From Paenibacillus dokdonensis (GTDB lineage Bacteria > Bacillota > Bacilli > Paenibacillales > Paenibacillaceae), in contig NZ_STGQ01000001.1 of assembly GCF_004916975.1 (NCBI RefSeq), positions 1,512,993 through 1,576,992 on the forward strand: a stretch of DNA of 64,000 nucleotides. Reading direction: 5' to 3'. The first letter of the stretch is position 1. Each line of letters opens with the position of its first letter. The position numbers and the translations under genes were made by a program. The notes under the pieces were generated by a model, which saw only the letters and a list, made by a program, of their open reading frames with translations, had not been told where the DNA came from and made no database searches. Shown here piece after piece: positions 15,375 to 23,800 of this stretch.

Positions 15375-16385
15375 ATGTTGTTCCCGGTATCGTATTCTAC
15401 GTTATCTGATCAAGCTATTAATGATTATTTGAAAAATCAATATCATCTGAACAATAATACTCGTACTAGCTACCTCTTAAGAGGCATGAATGATACTTAT
15501 CTCGTTACGACCCCGGAAAATAAATATGTGTTCAGAGTATACCGCGGTGACTGGAGGGGAAACGAGTCTGAGATTGCTTTTGAAATGGAGCTGCTTCATC
15601 ATCTGGACCAGAACGGCATTTCCGTATCGCTTCCGATTCCGGATCAGCAGGGCAATCTTATACAAAAACTTCAAGCTCCGGAAGGAATCCGTTATGCTGT
15701 ACTCTTTACCTTTGCGGAGGGGACTGAAAGAGGAATCGATACGGAGGAAATCAGTGAACGGTTTGGTCAAGCTGTTGCCGGGATTCATCTGAAAAGCGAT
15801 TCTTTCCATACGACCAGCAGCAGACAAGAGCTGACCCTGGATTATTTGATACATCAAACGATGGAAGCCGTTCAACCGCATATGCAGCACCGCTTGGATG
15901 ATTTTCAGGAGCTCCAACAAATTGCAGCAAGGCTTGAAAATAGTCTTCGTGAACTTGAGCTGGATACCTTGGATTGGGGCATCTGTCACGGGGATCTGCA
16001 TGGCAATACGAATGTCAGCTACATGGATGATTTGTCGATGACGCATTATGATTTTGATTTATGCGGTTATGGCTGGCGCGCTTATGATATTGCTGAATTC
16101 AGGCTCGCCCGGGAAGTAAGATTAGGACATGACCCTGCTCAGCTGGAGCTCCTGTGGAGTGGTTTTATCAAAGGCTATCAATCCATCAGAGTGCTAAGCG
16201 AAAATGATCTTCATGCAGTGCCGGTATTTGTGGCAATTCGCCAATTATGGCTCTTTGGCTTATGCCTTAAAGATCCACATATCCATGGCAGCATTGATTA
16301 TGGCGATGATTATATCAACGATAAGCTGCACTTTTTTAGAAACTTATCTATATTTCAAGAAGACATCAGCGTGACTCAGTCCTAA
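15375..16385 (+). CDS. Phosphotransferase, APH family (homoserine-kinase-like)
   Basis: 336-residue APH-fold kinase. The catalytic loop is DWGICHGDLHGNTNVSYMDD (Asp and Asn present), and the metal-binding segment is THYDFDLCGYGWRAYDIAEF. The N-lobe YVFRVYRGDWRGNESEIAFE provides nucleotide contacts. The layout is close to SrkA and homoserine-kinase-like members. Substrate unknown. The ribosome site is weak, so the start is moderately sure. A U-tailed terminator lies 55 bases downstream. Confidence 0.85.
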   Translation: MLFPVSYSTLSDQAINDYLKNQYHLNNNTRTSYLLRGMNDTYLVTTPENKYVFRVYRGDWRGNESEIAFEMELLHHLDQNGISVSLPIPDQQGNLIQKLQAPEGIRYAVLFTFAEGTERGIDTEEISERFGQAVAGIHLKSDSFHTTSSRQELTLDYLIHQTMEAVQPHMQHRLDDFQELQQIAARLENSLRELELDTLDWGICHGDLHGNTNVSYMDDLSMTHYDFDLCGYGWRAYDIAEFRLAREVRLGHDPAQLELLWSGFIKGYQSIRVLSENDLHAVPVFVAIRQLWLFGLCLKDPHIHGSIDYGDDYINDKLHFFRNLSIFQEDISVTQS

Positions 16386-16440
16386 AAAAGCATGGACAAT
16401 GGCATTCATCGTCTGATGGTGAACAGGATTTGAGTAATAA

Positions 16441-16466
16441 AAGAGCGGTCGTTGCCGCTCTTTTTC
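16441..16466 (+). terminator. Intrinsic terminator
   Basis: AAGAGCGG (16441-16448) pairs with CCGCTCTT (16455-16462) over TCGTTG and runs into TTTT. It ends the transcript carrying the phosphotransferase gene at 15375-16385. Confidence 0.85.
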
Positions 16467-16620
16467 TTATAATGAAGCATATTTTGACAGTCTTTATCCC
16501 GTTAAATCATTCCTCTTATTTGGAAATGAAGGTATAATTATGAAGTGATAATAAGGAGAAAGATCTAATCAGCAGCAGAATGAGAGGTTCAGTAATTTTT
16601 TACTAATGGAGGTATTTGTG

Positions 16621-17016
16621 ATGAAAGAAGGCAGGATTCTAGGGATTGCATATAATGTTATCCCGGTTTCTGATATGGAGCGTTCCGCAGCGTGGTATGT
16701 GAGGCATTTCGGATTCAATATCCGCAATCAGAGAGAAGACTACTTAAGCTTGTTCCGGGGGAATCGCCCGATACTGGACCTGATCCAAAGCGACAACGAT
16801 TCAAGAGCAACCTTTGAAGTGAATAACCGAAAGAGATGGGTCATCACATTCTTTACGGATGATATTGAATCCCTGCATAGCGATCTGAATTCGGAGAATG
16901 TAAAGGTCGGAAATATAGCGGATGAAGGCAAATATGGTAAGTTTTTTGTGCTGGAAGATCCGGATGGTAATTTATTTGATGTATGGGAGCATCATGACTG
17001 CGAGCTTATTTTCTAA
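16621..17016 (+). CDS. VOC (glyoxalase/bleomycin-resistance fold) protein
   Basis: 131-residue vicinal-oxygen-chelate protein. The first beta-alpha unit is YNVIPVSDMERSAAWYVRHF and the last strand contains FFVLEDPDGNLFDVWE, whose Asp-Pro-Asp-Gly-Asn turn and terminal Glu are typical of the fold. Members include glyoxalases, dioxygenases and drug-binding resistance proteins; the role here is unknown. GGAGG at 16608-16612 lies eight bases before the ATG at 16621, which I prefer over the ATG at 16606. Confidence 0.85.
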   Translation: MKEGRILGIAYNVIPVSDMERSAAWYVRHFGFNIRNQREDYLSLFRGNRPILDLIQSDNDSRATFEVNNRKRWVITFFTDDIESLHSDLNSENVKVGNIADEGKYGKFFVLEDPDGNLFDVWEHHDCELIF

Positions 17017-17063
17017 ATAGACAGTCCTTTATTCGCTGAATCTCAATTTGGAGGAGAATGACC

Positions 17064-17582
17064 ATGATTCGTTTATGCGGCCGCCAAGATCAACAAGTGA
17101 TTTATGAGGTTATCAATGACGCATCGCAAGCTTACAAAGGAATTATCCCGGAAGATCGCTATCATGAGCCATATATGCCAGCTGAAGAATTAATGAGTGA
17201 ATTGGAGGATGGCGTTGTATTTTGGGGATATGAAGAAGATGGCGAAATCGTTGGTGTGATGGGAATCCAGGATAAAGGTGACGTATCCTTAATCAGACAT
17301 GCGTATGTGAGGACCCGGCAGCGTAACGGTGGCATCGGAACCAAGCTGCTTCATCATCTTATCTCGCAATCGGATAGGCCTGTCCTCATAGGAACCTGGG
17401 GATCAGCGGAGTGGGCAATCCGATTTTATGTGAAGAATGGGTTCCGATTGGTGTCCAAGGAAGAGAAGGAAATACTGCTGCGTCAATATTGGAACGTACC
17501 GGAACGTCAGATCGAGACCTCCGTCGTGTTATGCGATGAACGCTGGCAATTAGCTCGCTGTCTGGTTATGAAAAAACATTAA
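17064..17582 (+). CDS. GNAT family N-acetyltransferase
   Basis: 172-residue acetyltransferase. Motif A appears as IRHAYVRTRQRNGGIGTKLL (Q-R-N-G-G-I-G CoA loop) and motif B as WAIRFYVKNGFRLV. Acceptor unknown. GGAGGAG (17050-17056) is seven bases from the ATG at 17064; an in-frame ATG at 17058 is too close to it. Another acetyltransferase gene follows after 13 bases. Confidence 0.9.
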   Translation: MIRLCGRQDQQVIYEVINDASQAYKGIIPEDRYHEPYMPAEELMSELEDGVVFWGYEEDGEIVGVMGIQDKGDVSLIRHAYVRTRQRNGGIGTKLLHHLISQSDRPVLIGTWGSAEWAIRFYVKNGFRLVSKEEKEILLRQYWNVPERQIETSVVLCDERWQLARCLVMKKH

Positions 17583-17595
17583 AGGATGAAGTCTG

Positions 17596-18186
17596 ATGCG
17601 TATAAATGAGATATTTGATTCTACTCCTTTAATGGAGACGCCGCGCTTATTATTACGGAAATTGAGCGTGGAGGATGCTGAAGAATATTTCTCATTAGCA
17701 TCCAATCCATTGGCGGCAAAACATACGATATGGAATGCTCACATCACCATTGAAGATTCCATTTCTTATTTATCCGGGCTCCAGGCAAAAATGGATCAGG
17801 GTCAGGCTTTTCACTGGGGGATCATCGACAAGGCGACCGGTACATTCATTGGGCGTGTCGGATTTATTTATTTTGATACACTGCACAGACTATCGGAGGT
17901 CGGATTTGCGCTTCATTGTGACTGGTGGGGGCAAGGCATCATGTCAGAAGCTGCATTGCCAATGATCCGGTACGGATTTGAAGAATTAGGACTTAACCGG
18001 ATTGAAGGACGCTGTAATGCGGATAATTTGGCTTCGGAACGGGTTTTGCTTAAAATAGGTATGACCTTTGAAGGGATATTAAGACGCCAGCTGAAGATCA
18101 AGGGTGTATTTATCGACCAGAAGATGTATGCGATTCTGAATAGTGACTTTAATGAGCTGCATGAAGATGCACTGGGCCATATCTAA
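17596..18186 (+). CDS. RimJ/RimL-type GNAT acetyltransferase
   Basis: 196-residue GNAT protein of the RimJ/RimL group, which typically acetylates N-terminal amines of proteins such as ribosomal subunits. Recognisable parts are METPRLLLRKLSVEDAEEY at the start, GFALHCDWWGQGIMSEAALP (motif A, with W-G-Q-G) and NRIEGRCNADNLASERVLLK. The usual C-terminal GF-EGILRRQLKIKG is present. It closely follows another acetyltransferase gene. Confidence 0.9.
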   Translation: MRINEIFDSTPLMETPRLLLRKLSVEDAEEYFSLASNPLAAKHTIWNAHITIEDSISYLSGLQAKMDQGQAFHWGIIDKATGTFIGRVGFIYFDTLHRLSEVGFALHCDWWGQGIMSEAALPMIRYGFEELGLNRIEGRCNADNLASERVLLKIGMTFEGILRRQLKIKGVFIDQKMYAILNSDFNELHEDALGHI

Positions 18187-18253
18187 AGCGAGCTAACATA
18201 TCCACAGGCATTTATGGAGTAATTTACGCTACAAAATCAGATCGAGGTGTTCA

Positions 18254-18553
18254 ATGATGCTTGAAGTGGCTACTTTACAAGTAATACCGGGAGAAGAACA
18301 GAATTTTGAGAAGAGCTTTGCGCAGGCGTCAGCGATCATCTCCAGTATGAAAGGCTACATTCAGCATGAACTACACAAGTGCATGGAGGAAGCCAATAAA
18401 TACATTCTGCTCGTCAAATGGGAGACGCTTACAGATCACACGGTAGGCTTTAGAGAATCGCCTGAATACAAGGAATGGAAAGCACTGCTGCATCATTATT
18501 ATGATCCGTTTCCGACGGTTGAGCATTATGAGCTCTTATATAAAAATGCCTGA
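18254..18553 (+). CDS. Antibiotic biosynthesis monooxygenase (ABM) domain protein
   Basis: 99-residue single-domain ABM protein with a dimeric ferredoxin-like fold. It shows VATLQVIPGEEQNFEKSFAQ, then MKGYIQHELHKCMEEANKYI, LLVKWETLTDH and FRESPEYKEW, all standard for the family. Members act as heme-degrading or quinone monooxygenases, or simply bind small molecules. Two adjacent ATG codons (18254, 18257) are possible starts. Confidence 0.88.
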   Translation: MMLEVATLQVIPGEEQNFEKSFAQASAIISSMKGYIQHELHKCMEEANKYILLVKWETLTDHTVGFRESPEYKEWKALLHHYYDPFPTVEHYELLYKNA

Positions 18554-18595
18554 TTTCTAAGGAATAACATAAATAAAACCAAGAGGTAGATCCTT

Positions 18596-19141
18596 ATGAT
18601 TGCATTTACGATTTGTTTTATAAAAAAGGGTGACCGGATCCTTCTTCTCAATCGCAACAAGTCAAGCTGGATGGGCATGTGGAACGGTGTGGGCGGAAAA
18701 CTGGAGCCGGGCGAGACTCCGAGAGAGTCCATGTTAAGAGAAATAATGGAAGAGACGGGTATTGTTCCTGAACGTCTGCATTTCAAAGGCTTGGTTACGT
18801 GGTTAACCGAATCCAGAAAAACAGGCGGTATGTATACCTACATGGCAGAGCTGCCTGAAGAATTTCATTATCCGACTCCGATCCAGACAGACGAAGGTAT
18901 TTTGGACTGGAAAGAGCTTGAATGGATTTTGCATCCGGATAACCGCGGTATTGTATATAACATTCCAAAGAGCCTTGAAAAAATCCTGTTTGATGAACAT
19001 TGCTACGATCATACCTGCACCTACCAAAATGGGGAATTGGTACGGCATGATTCCGTTCGTATAGAGCCGGATATCGAAAACATAACGGATGCAAATCTGC
19101 TTGAAGAACGTATTTGCAGGGATTTTAAGTTGGTTAATTGA
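18596..19141 (+). CDS. Nudix hydrolase, 8-oxo-dGTP diphosphatase-like
   Basis: 181-residue MutT-like Nudix enzyme. The Nudix box GGKLEPGETPRESMLREIME plus ETGI is complete. The upstream WMGMWNGVGGKLEPGE and the N-terminal TICFIKKGDRILLLNRNKSS fit MTH1/MutT-type sanitising enzymes acting on oxidised nucleotides. The C-terminal extension of about 40 residues has no recognised motif. It is the second intact Nudix gene of the window. Confidence 0.87.
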   Translation: MIAFTICFIKKGDRILLLNRNKSSWMGMWNGVGGKLEPGETPRESMLREIMEETGIVPERLHFKGLVTWLTESRKTGGMYTYMAELPEEFHYPTPIQTDEGILDWKELEWILHPDNRGIVYNIPKSLEKILFDEHCYDHTCTYQNGELVRHDSVRIEPDIENITDANLLEERICRDFKLVN

Positions 19142-19203
19142 TTGGATGACGGTGAGATCTAATAGTCGGACCCAAATCATCGCTGGATCGGAGAGGTTGA
19201 TCG

Positions 19204-19923
19204 ATGGCGGGACTAACGCCGAACAGGCTGAGCATGGTTGGATTCATAAAACTCATATGGATTGCTGCACTGTTTGTAGTGCTTACAGGATGCAAAGCCG
19301 GAGAGACTCAGCCGCTTACAGATGAGGTTACTGAACCAGATATACATGAAATAGCCATGAAAAAGGGGTATCTAGCTTATCATCATAATTACGACAATAT
19401 GGACCGGGGTCATCATGATTTTGAGGCGCAAACTACGATCATAGATCCTGAATATTACAAGGACAATCCGCTCAAGCGAGGTGAGATTGTTTATTTTATA
19501 AATCCGGACTTTGATCATGATAAATATTCAAATGTTCATCTCGAAGAAATGAGTATATCCCGGATCGTGGCCTTGCCTGGAGAAACGATCAAAATTACAG
19601 CAGGACAGATTTACGTTAATGACCGCAAGCTGAGTTCATTTTATGGAAACGCTCATCGCATAGGATCGGATATCCCTGCACTGAAAAAGAGCCTGAAAGA
19701 GAAGGGGGAAATCTTGAGTGCCGAGATGAAACAAAACATCAAAAACATGATTCGGACTATGGACTCAGAGCAGCTGGGGCCGATCAAGATTCCGGACGGG
19801 GATGTATTCGTGATAGGGGATGATTGGTTCAGAAGCTTTGACAGCAGGCACTTTGGTTCCTTGCCGGCCAAGATGATTCAGGGTAAGGTTCTGGGATACC
19901 AAGAGGATCCTTCTTATAGATAG
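19204..19923 (+). CDS. Signal-peptidase-I-like lipoprotein lacking catalytic residues
   Basis: 239-residue predicted lipoprotein: a hydrophobic N-terminus ends in VVLTGC, a lipobox with Cys30. The rest follows the S26 signal peptidase fold: LKRGEIVYFINP, ISRIVALPGETIKITAGQIY and GDVFVIGDDWFRSFDSRHFG correspond to the conserved boxes after the active site. The catalytic Ser-Met motif is replaced by YDNMDRG (about residue 63), and the Lys that normally precedes the Arg of the 'KR-x-x-GLPG' box is Ser (S-I-S-R). Both dyad residues are therefore missing, so proteolysis is unlikely; a binding or scaffolding role is possible. Confidence 0.75.
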   Translation: MAGLTPNRLSMVGFIKLIWIAALFVVLTGCKAGETQPLTDEVTEPDIHEIAMKKGYLAYHHNYDNMDRGHHDFEAQTTIIDPEYYKDNPLKRGEIVYFINPDFDHDKYSNVHLEEMSISRIVALPGETIKITAGQIYVNDRKLSSFYGNAHRIGSDIPALKKSLKEKGEILSAEMKQNIKNMIRTMDSEQLGPIKIPDGDVFVIGDDWFRSFDSRHFGSLPAKMIQGKVLGYQEDPSYR

Positions 19924-20067
19924 ATATGGTGAAATTTTCATAATACAGATATCTATCGGATGGGAATGATTGTTACATGACATATTTTTCGTTGGGCTGT
20001 GGACCGTCTCCTGACAACTACATTTCAAGATAGAACTCACAGTTAGAACAACAAAAATGGAGGGCGC

Positions 20068-20589
20068 ATGAAACTTTACCATTTTAGCGAGGAAGAAAAT
20101 ATCGAAATATTTCATCCTCGGATCAAAGCCAATCGGACAGAAATGCCGTCTGTCGTGTGGGCGATAGATGAAGCGCATGAATTCACGTTTTTTGTTCCGC
20201 GAAACTGTCCTCGGATTGTGTATACGAGGCATGATGGGATCTCAGAGGAAGACGAGATTCGATTTTTTGGACATACATCATCTAACAGCGTTATAACACT
20301 GGAAACCGGCTGGTACAGCAGAATCATGGAAACCACATTGTACCGATATGAGCTTCCGCGGGAGACCTTTGAGCTGTTTGATGAGACAGCCGGTTATTTT
20401 ATTTCCAGGGAAATGGTAAAACCTGTCGAAAAAACCGAGATTCGGGATTCTTTACAGCGCTTAATGAATTTAGGCATTGATGTTCGGTTTACGCCAGATC
20501 TTTACCCGTTACGGGAAGCCATTCTACAATCATCAGTCAAGGATTTTGGCATTCACAGATTTGAGCATGCTATTTCACCTGATTACTAA
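20068..20589 (+). CDS. DUF6886 family protein
   Basis: 173-residue protein matching the DUF6886 pattern: MKLYHFSEEENIEIFHPR, then VVWAIDEAHEFTFFVPRNCP, and a C-terminal PLREAILQSSVKDFGIHRF. The N-terminal 'LYHFSEE..I..F.PR' and the 'VWAID' strand recall ADP-ribosyltransferase-like folds, but no catalytic role is established. GGAGGG lies just before the ATG. A terminator follows. Confidence 0.75.
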   Translation: MKLYHFSEEENIEIFHPRIKANRTEMPSVVWAIDEAHEFTFFVPRNCPRIVYTRHDGISEEDEIRFFGHTSSNSVITLETGWYSRIMETTLYRYELPRETFELFDETAGYFISREMVKPVEKTEIRDSLQRLMNLGIDVRFTPDLYPLREAILQSSVKDFGIHRFEHAISPDY

Positions 20590-20593
20590 AGAG

Positions 20594-20620
20594 AAGAAGT
20601 GGCCTACTGCTGCTTCTTTT
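20594..20620 (+). terminator. Intrinsic terminator
   Basis: A ten-base stem with two G-U pairs (20594-20603 with 20609-20618), five-base loop CTACT, ending in TTTT. It closes the first plus-strand gene tract before the long secreted-protein gene. Confidence 0.7.
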
Positions 20621-20799
20621 ATTTTGCTCTGCAAAAATAACAACAATAAAGGTAGAAAAGCGATGTAACTGAATCCAATATATCGAGAATTGGACTGAGC
20701 ATATACGCTATATTATCAATAACGGGATATCTGATTGTCCTGCCATGGGAAGGGAGTGTTGCTTATCGTTAAACGGCAAGTGTTTTGCTATCCCAAAAG

Positions 20800-20813
20800 T
20801 TAAAGCGCTTTAA
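20800..20813. promoter_or_regulatory. LacI/CcpA-type palindrome upstream of GH8 fusion gene
   Basis: TTAAAGCGCTTTAA is a perfect 14-base palindrome with a central CG, the core shape of LacI-family operators including catabolite (cre) sites, though it departs from the cre consensus at three positions. It lies 25 bases before the ATG and next to an A/T-rich -10-like stretch, so bound protein would block initiation. Confidence 0.5.
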
Positions 20814-20837
20814 TTATAAAAGGGAAGGGGTAAAAAA

Positions 20838-23800
20838 ATGAGGACTAGGAATAAAAGCAGAACTGCCTGGAGCAAGACGGCCTTATTGTTAACCGCTCTC
20901 GCTCTGCTTGCCTGGCCATTTCAAGGAAACATATACGCGAATGGAACGGGGAATCTCCAGAGTGGAGCCATAAGCAAAAGCGCTGCAGTTCTGGCTGAAT
21001 GGATGTTTAAGGACAAGGGTGAGCAAGGGGTTCACATGGCTACCAGTGGGAAATACCAATCCTCGTCCGTTCTGCAAAATGTGGGCGGTACCTTTGAATA
21101 CTATGATGATGAAGCACATGATCTGAGCTATCAAGGCTGGGATCCGGAGGAAGGTCAGAAATACTGGCTGGCAACCCTATCAACGGCTGGCTACAGTCAA
21201 ATTAAGCTTTCCTCTGAGCAAAGCTCATCCGGGTCCGGTCCGAATGAATTCAAGATTCAGACGAGTACGGATCTCTCCAATTGGACGGATGTGCCGAACG
21301 GTAACGTGAAAATGAATACCGCATCGAGCTATGACTGCCCTAAGCAGTCTTGCAAATTGAAGAATCTCGCCCTGCCATTAGCAGATGATAAGGAGCTTCT
21401 GTACATCCGCTGGATAGTGAGTGCCAATAAGGCTACCAATACGGACGAAAATCCATCCGGCATTGGAGGAGGGGGATCCAGCCGTATCCGCAGTATTCAG
21501 GTAACAGGTGAGCCCATCAAAGGAAAACAGCCTATACATCCAACGCTGGATTTGACCCACACCCCCCTGGATCAGGCAGAAAAAGCATCAGCTGCTGATC
21601 CGCTGAAGATCAAGTTCAGCAAAAAGGTGAATCTAGCAGATGAGCAGGACATCCGTGTAACTGATGAACAGGGGCAACCAGCACCTGGTCTCAAATTTGA
21701 AATCACCGAAGGAAATTTGCTGCAGATTCAGCATAACCCCCTGATATACAGTACGAAATATAAAGTTTTCATCGGCAAGTCAGCCATCAAAGGTGAGGAC
21801 GGAAATCTGCTGGCACGTGATCTTACCTGGAGCTTTACTGTGCAGGATTCCCCGACGATGCCGAAGATGATCAATATGACGTTTAACGGAGATCCGAAAA
21901 CAAGTCTCGCTTTTGCCTGGTATACGGACATCAAGACCGAGACAAAAATTCAGGTGATCGAAGCTTCCCGTATGCAGGGAAATGAATTTTCGGCTACTGC
22001 TGCTAGAGAATACAGCGGCTCCGCGGAAGAAATTTCAACCTACATGACGAAGGAAGACAGAACTACCGGCAGCAAAACGAAATTTTACAGTCATAAGGTG
22101 ACTGCGGACCGGCTAACACCAGGAACTACATATAAATACCGCGTGGGCAATGGAACGGAGTGGAGCGCAGTCGGCTCTTTTACCACCGATACAGAAAAGT
22201 CACAGCCATATCGATTTATCGTAGGCTCGGACTCGCAGGCTTCCAATAAAGCAGAGTTTGAGCCTTGGGCAGATACGTTTAAGAAAGCGAACAATCACAT
22301 TGGCAGCCCCAAATTTCTCATTAATTCAGGAGATTTGGTCGATAACGGTGACTTAGAGGAGCAGTGGCAGTGGCTGTTGGGCGTAGCCCAAGATCAGCTG
22401 CTCAATGTGCCTTTTGTACCGGTGCTGGGCGGACATGAGGTCTCGGATTGGGACGGAGATGAAACGACGCCCAACAATAATTTCTATAATCATTTCAACC
22501 TGCCGCGCAACGTGGTAAAGGCGACTCATGACGGGTCCGTGTATTCTTTTGAATATGGGGATGCGCTGTATATGGTCTTTAATTCGGAGTTTGACGGCAA
22601 GCTGAAGGAAGACGGCTCAGTAGATTGGGATGATGACAAGCATGAGCAGTTCTGGAATCAAGTGGATTGGATGCGTAATACAGTAGCAAAAAGCGATGCC
22701 AAGTGGAAGTTCGTCACATTCCACAAGTCGCCATATGCCGCTGGAGATAATTCGGCCCAATGGGAAGATCAGCGTATACAATTCTATAAAAAGAATTTGA
22801 TTCCGGTATTTGATGAGCTTGGCATCGATATGGTATTCGAAGCGCATGACCATATGTATATGAGATCGTTCCAGATGTATGGGGATAAAGTGGTTGATCC
22901 CAAGGATTTGCAAAAGGACGGGGAAGGTAACGTTATAGATCCTAAAGGAACGGTCTATCTCATGTCCAATGCACTTGGCAACAAGTTCTATTACAAGAAC
23001 AACCAGTATAAAGCCGGCGCCGATGGTGAGCCTGAAGAGATCATCGGTGCGGACGGCAAGCCAGTTCCGTATGATGATTATTTTGCAGCCATTGACGAGC
23101 AGCCTGAGAAGAAAATGTTCACCGATGTCTCCATCTCGGATCAGGTATTGAAGTTTGATGCCATGACAGCAGCAGTCGCGGATGAAGGCAAAGCTGGTTA
23201 TAGTAAAGACGGACTTGGCGTATATGATCATTACGGTATTAAACGGACTGACACTAAACCAGCACCTGTGCAGCAAGCCGAGGTAGAGGTGAAAGACGGC
23301 AAAGCGATCGTCACATGGAAAGCACCTTCATCCGAGGTAGAACGGGTCAGAGGCTTCCGTATTTATGAGAAGGACGATAAGATCAGCAAATACTGGAGCA
23401 AGTATGTACCGGTTCAATCGGGCAATGATCAATATAGTCTTACCATTGACAATCTCGACACTGCAATTCAGTATCATCTGGTAATCCGTGCTGTCGGTGC
23501 AAGAGATAATTCGGATAAAGTAGAGGTGGGTACACTGAGAATTGCTTCAGGAAATGAACCACCATCTGCTCCATCAGAGCTGGAAGGCAAGAGTATGACT
23601 CCGTTCCAAATCAACTTGTCCTGGAACGCATCGAGCGGTTTGCAACCGGCAGGCTACCATGTATATCGTGATGGTCATTTGGCCGGTACAGCGGAAGGCA
23701 CAGCTTTCCAGGATATCGGGTTACAGCCGGAAACCGTATATCAATATACGGTCAAGGCTTTCGGCAAAAATGGATCAGAATCACGTTCTACGGCTGTAAT

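Noticed and set aside
22617..23276. Long minus-strand open frame inside the phosphoesterase-GH8 gene
   Set aside because: It lies wholly within a convincing coding frame with matched catalytic motifs; its own translation has no recognisable domain and no ribosome site.
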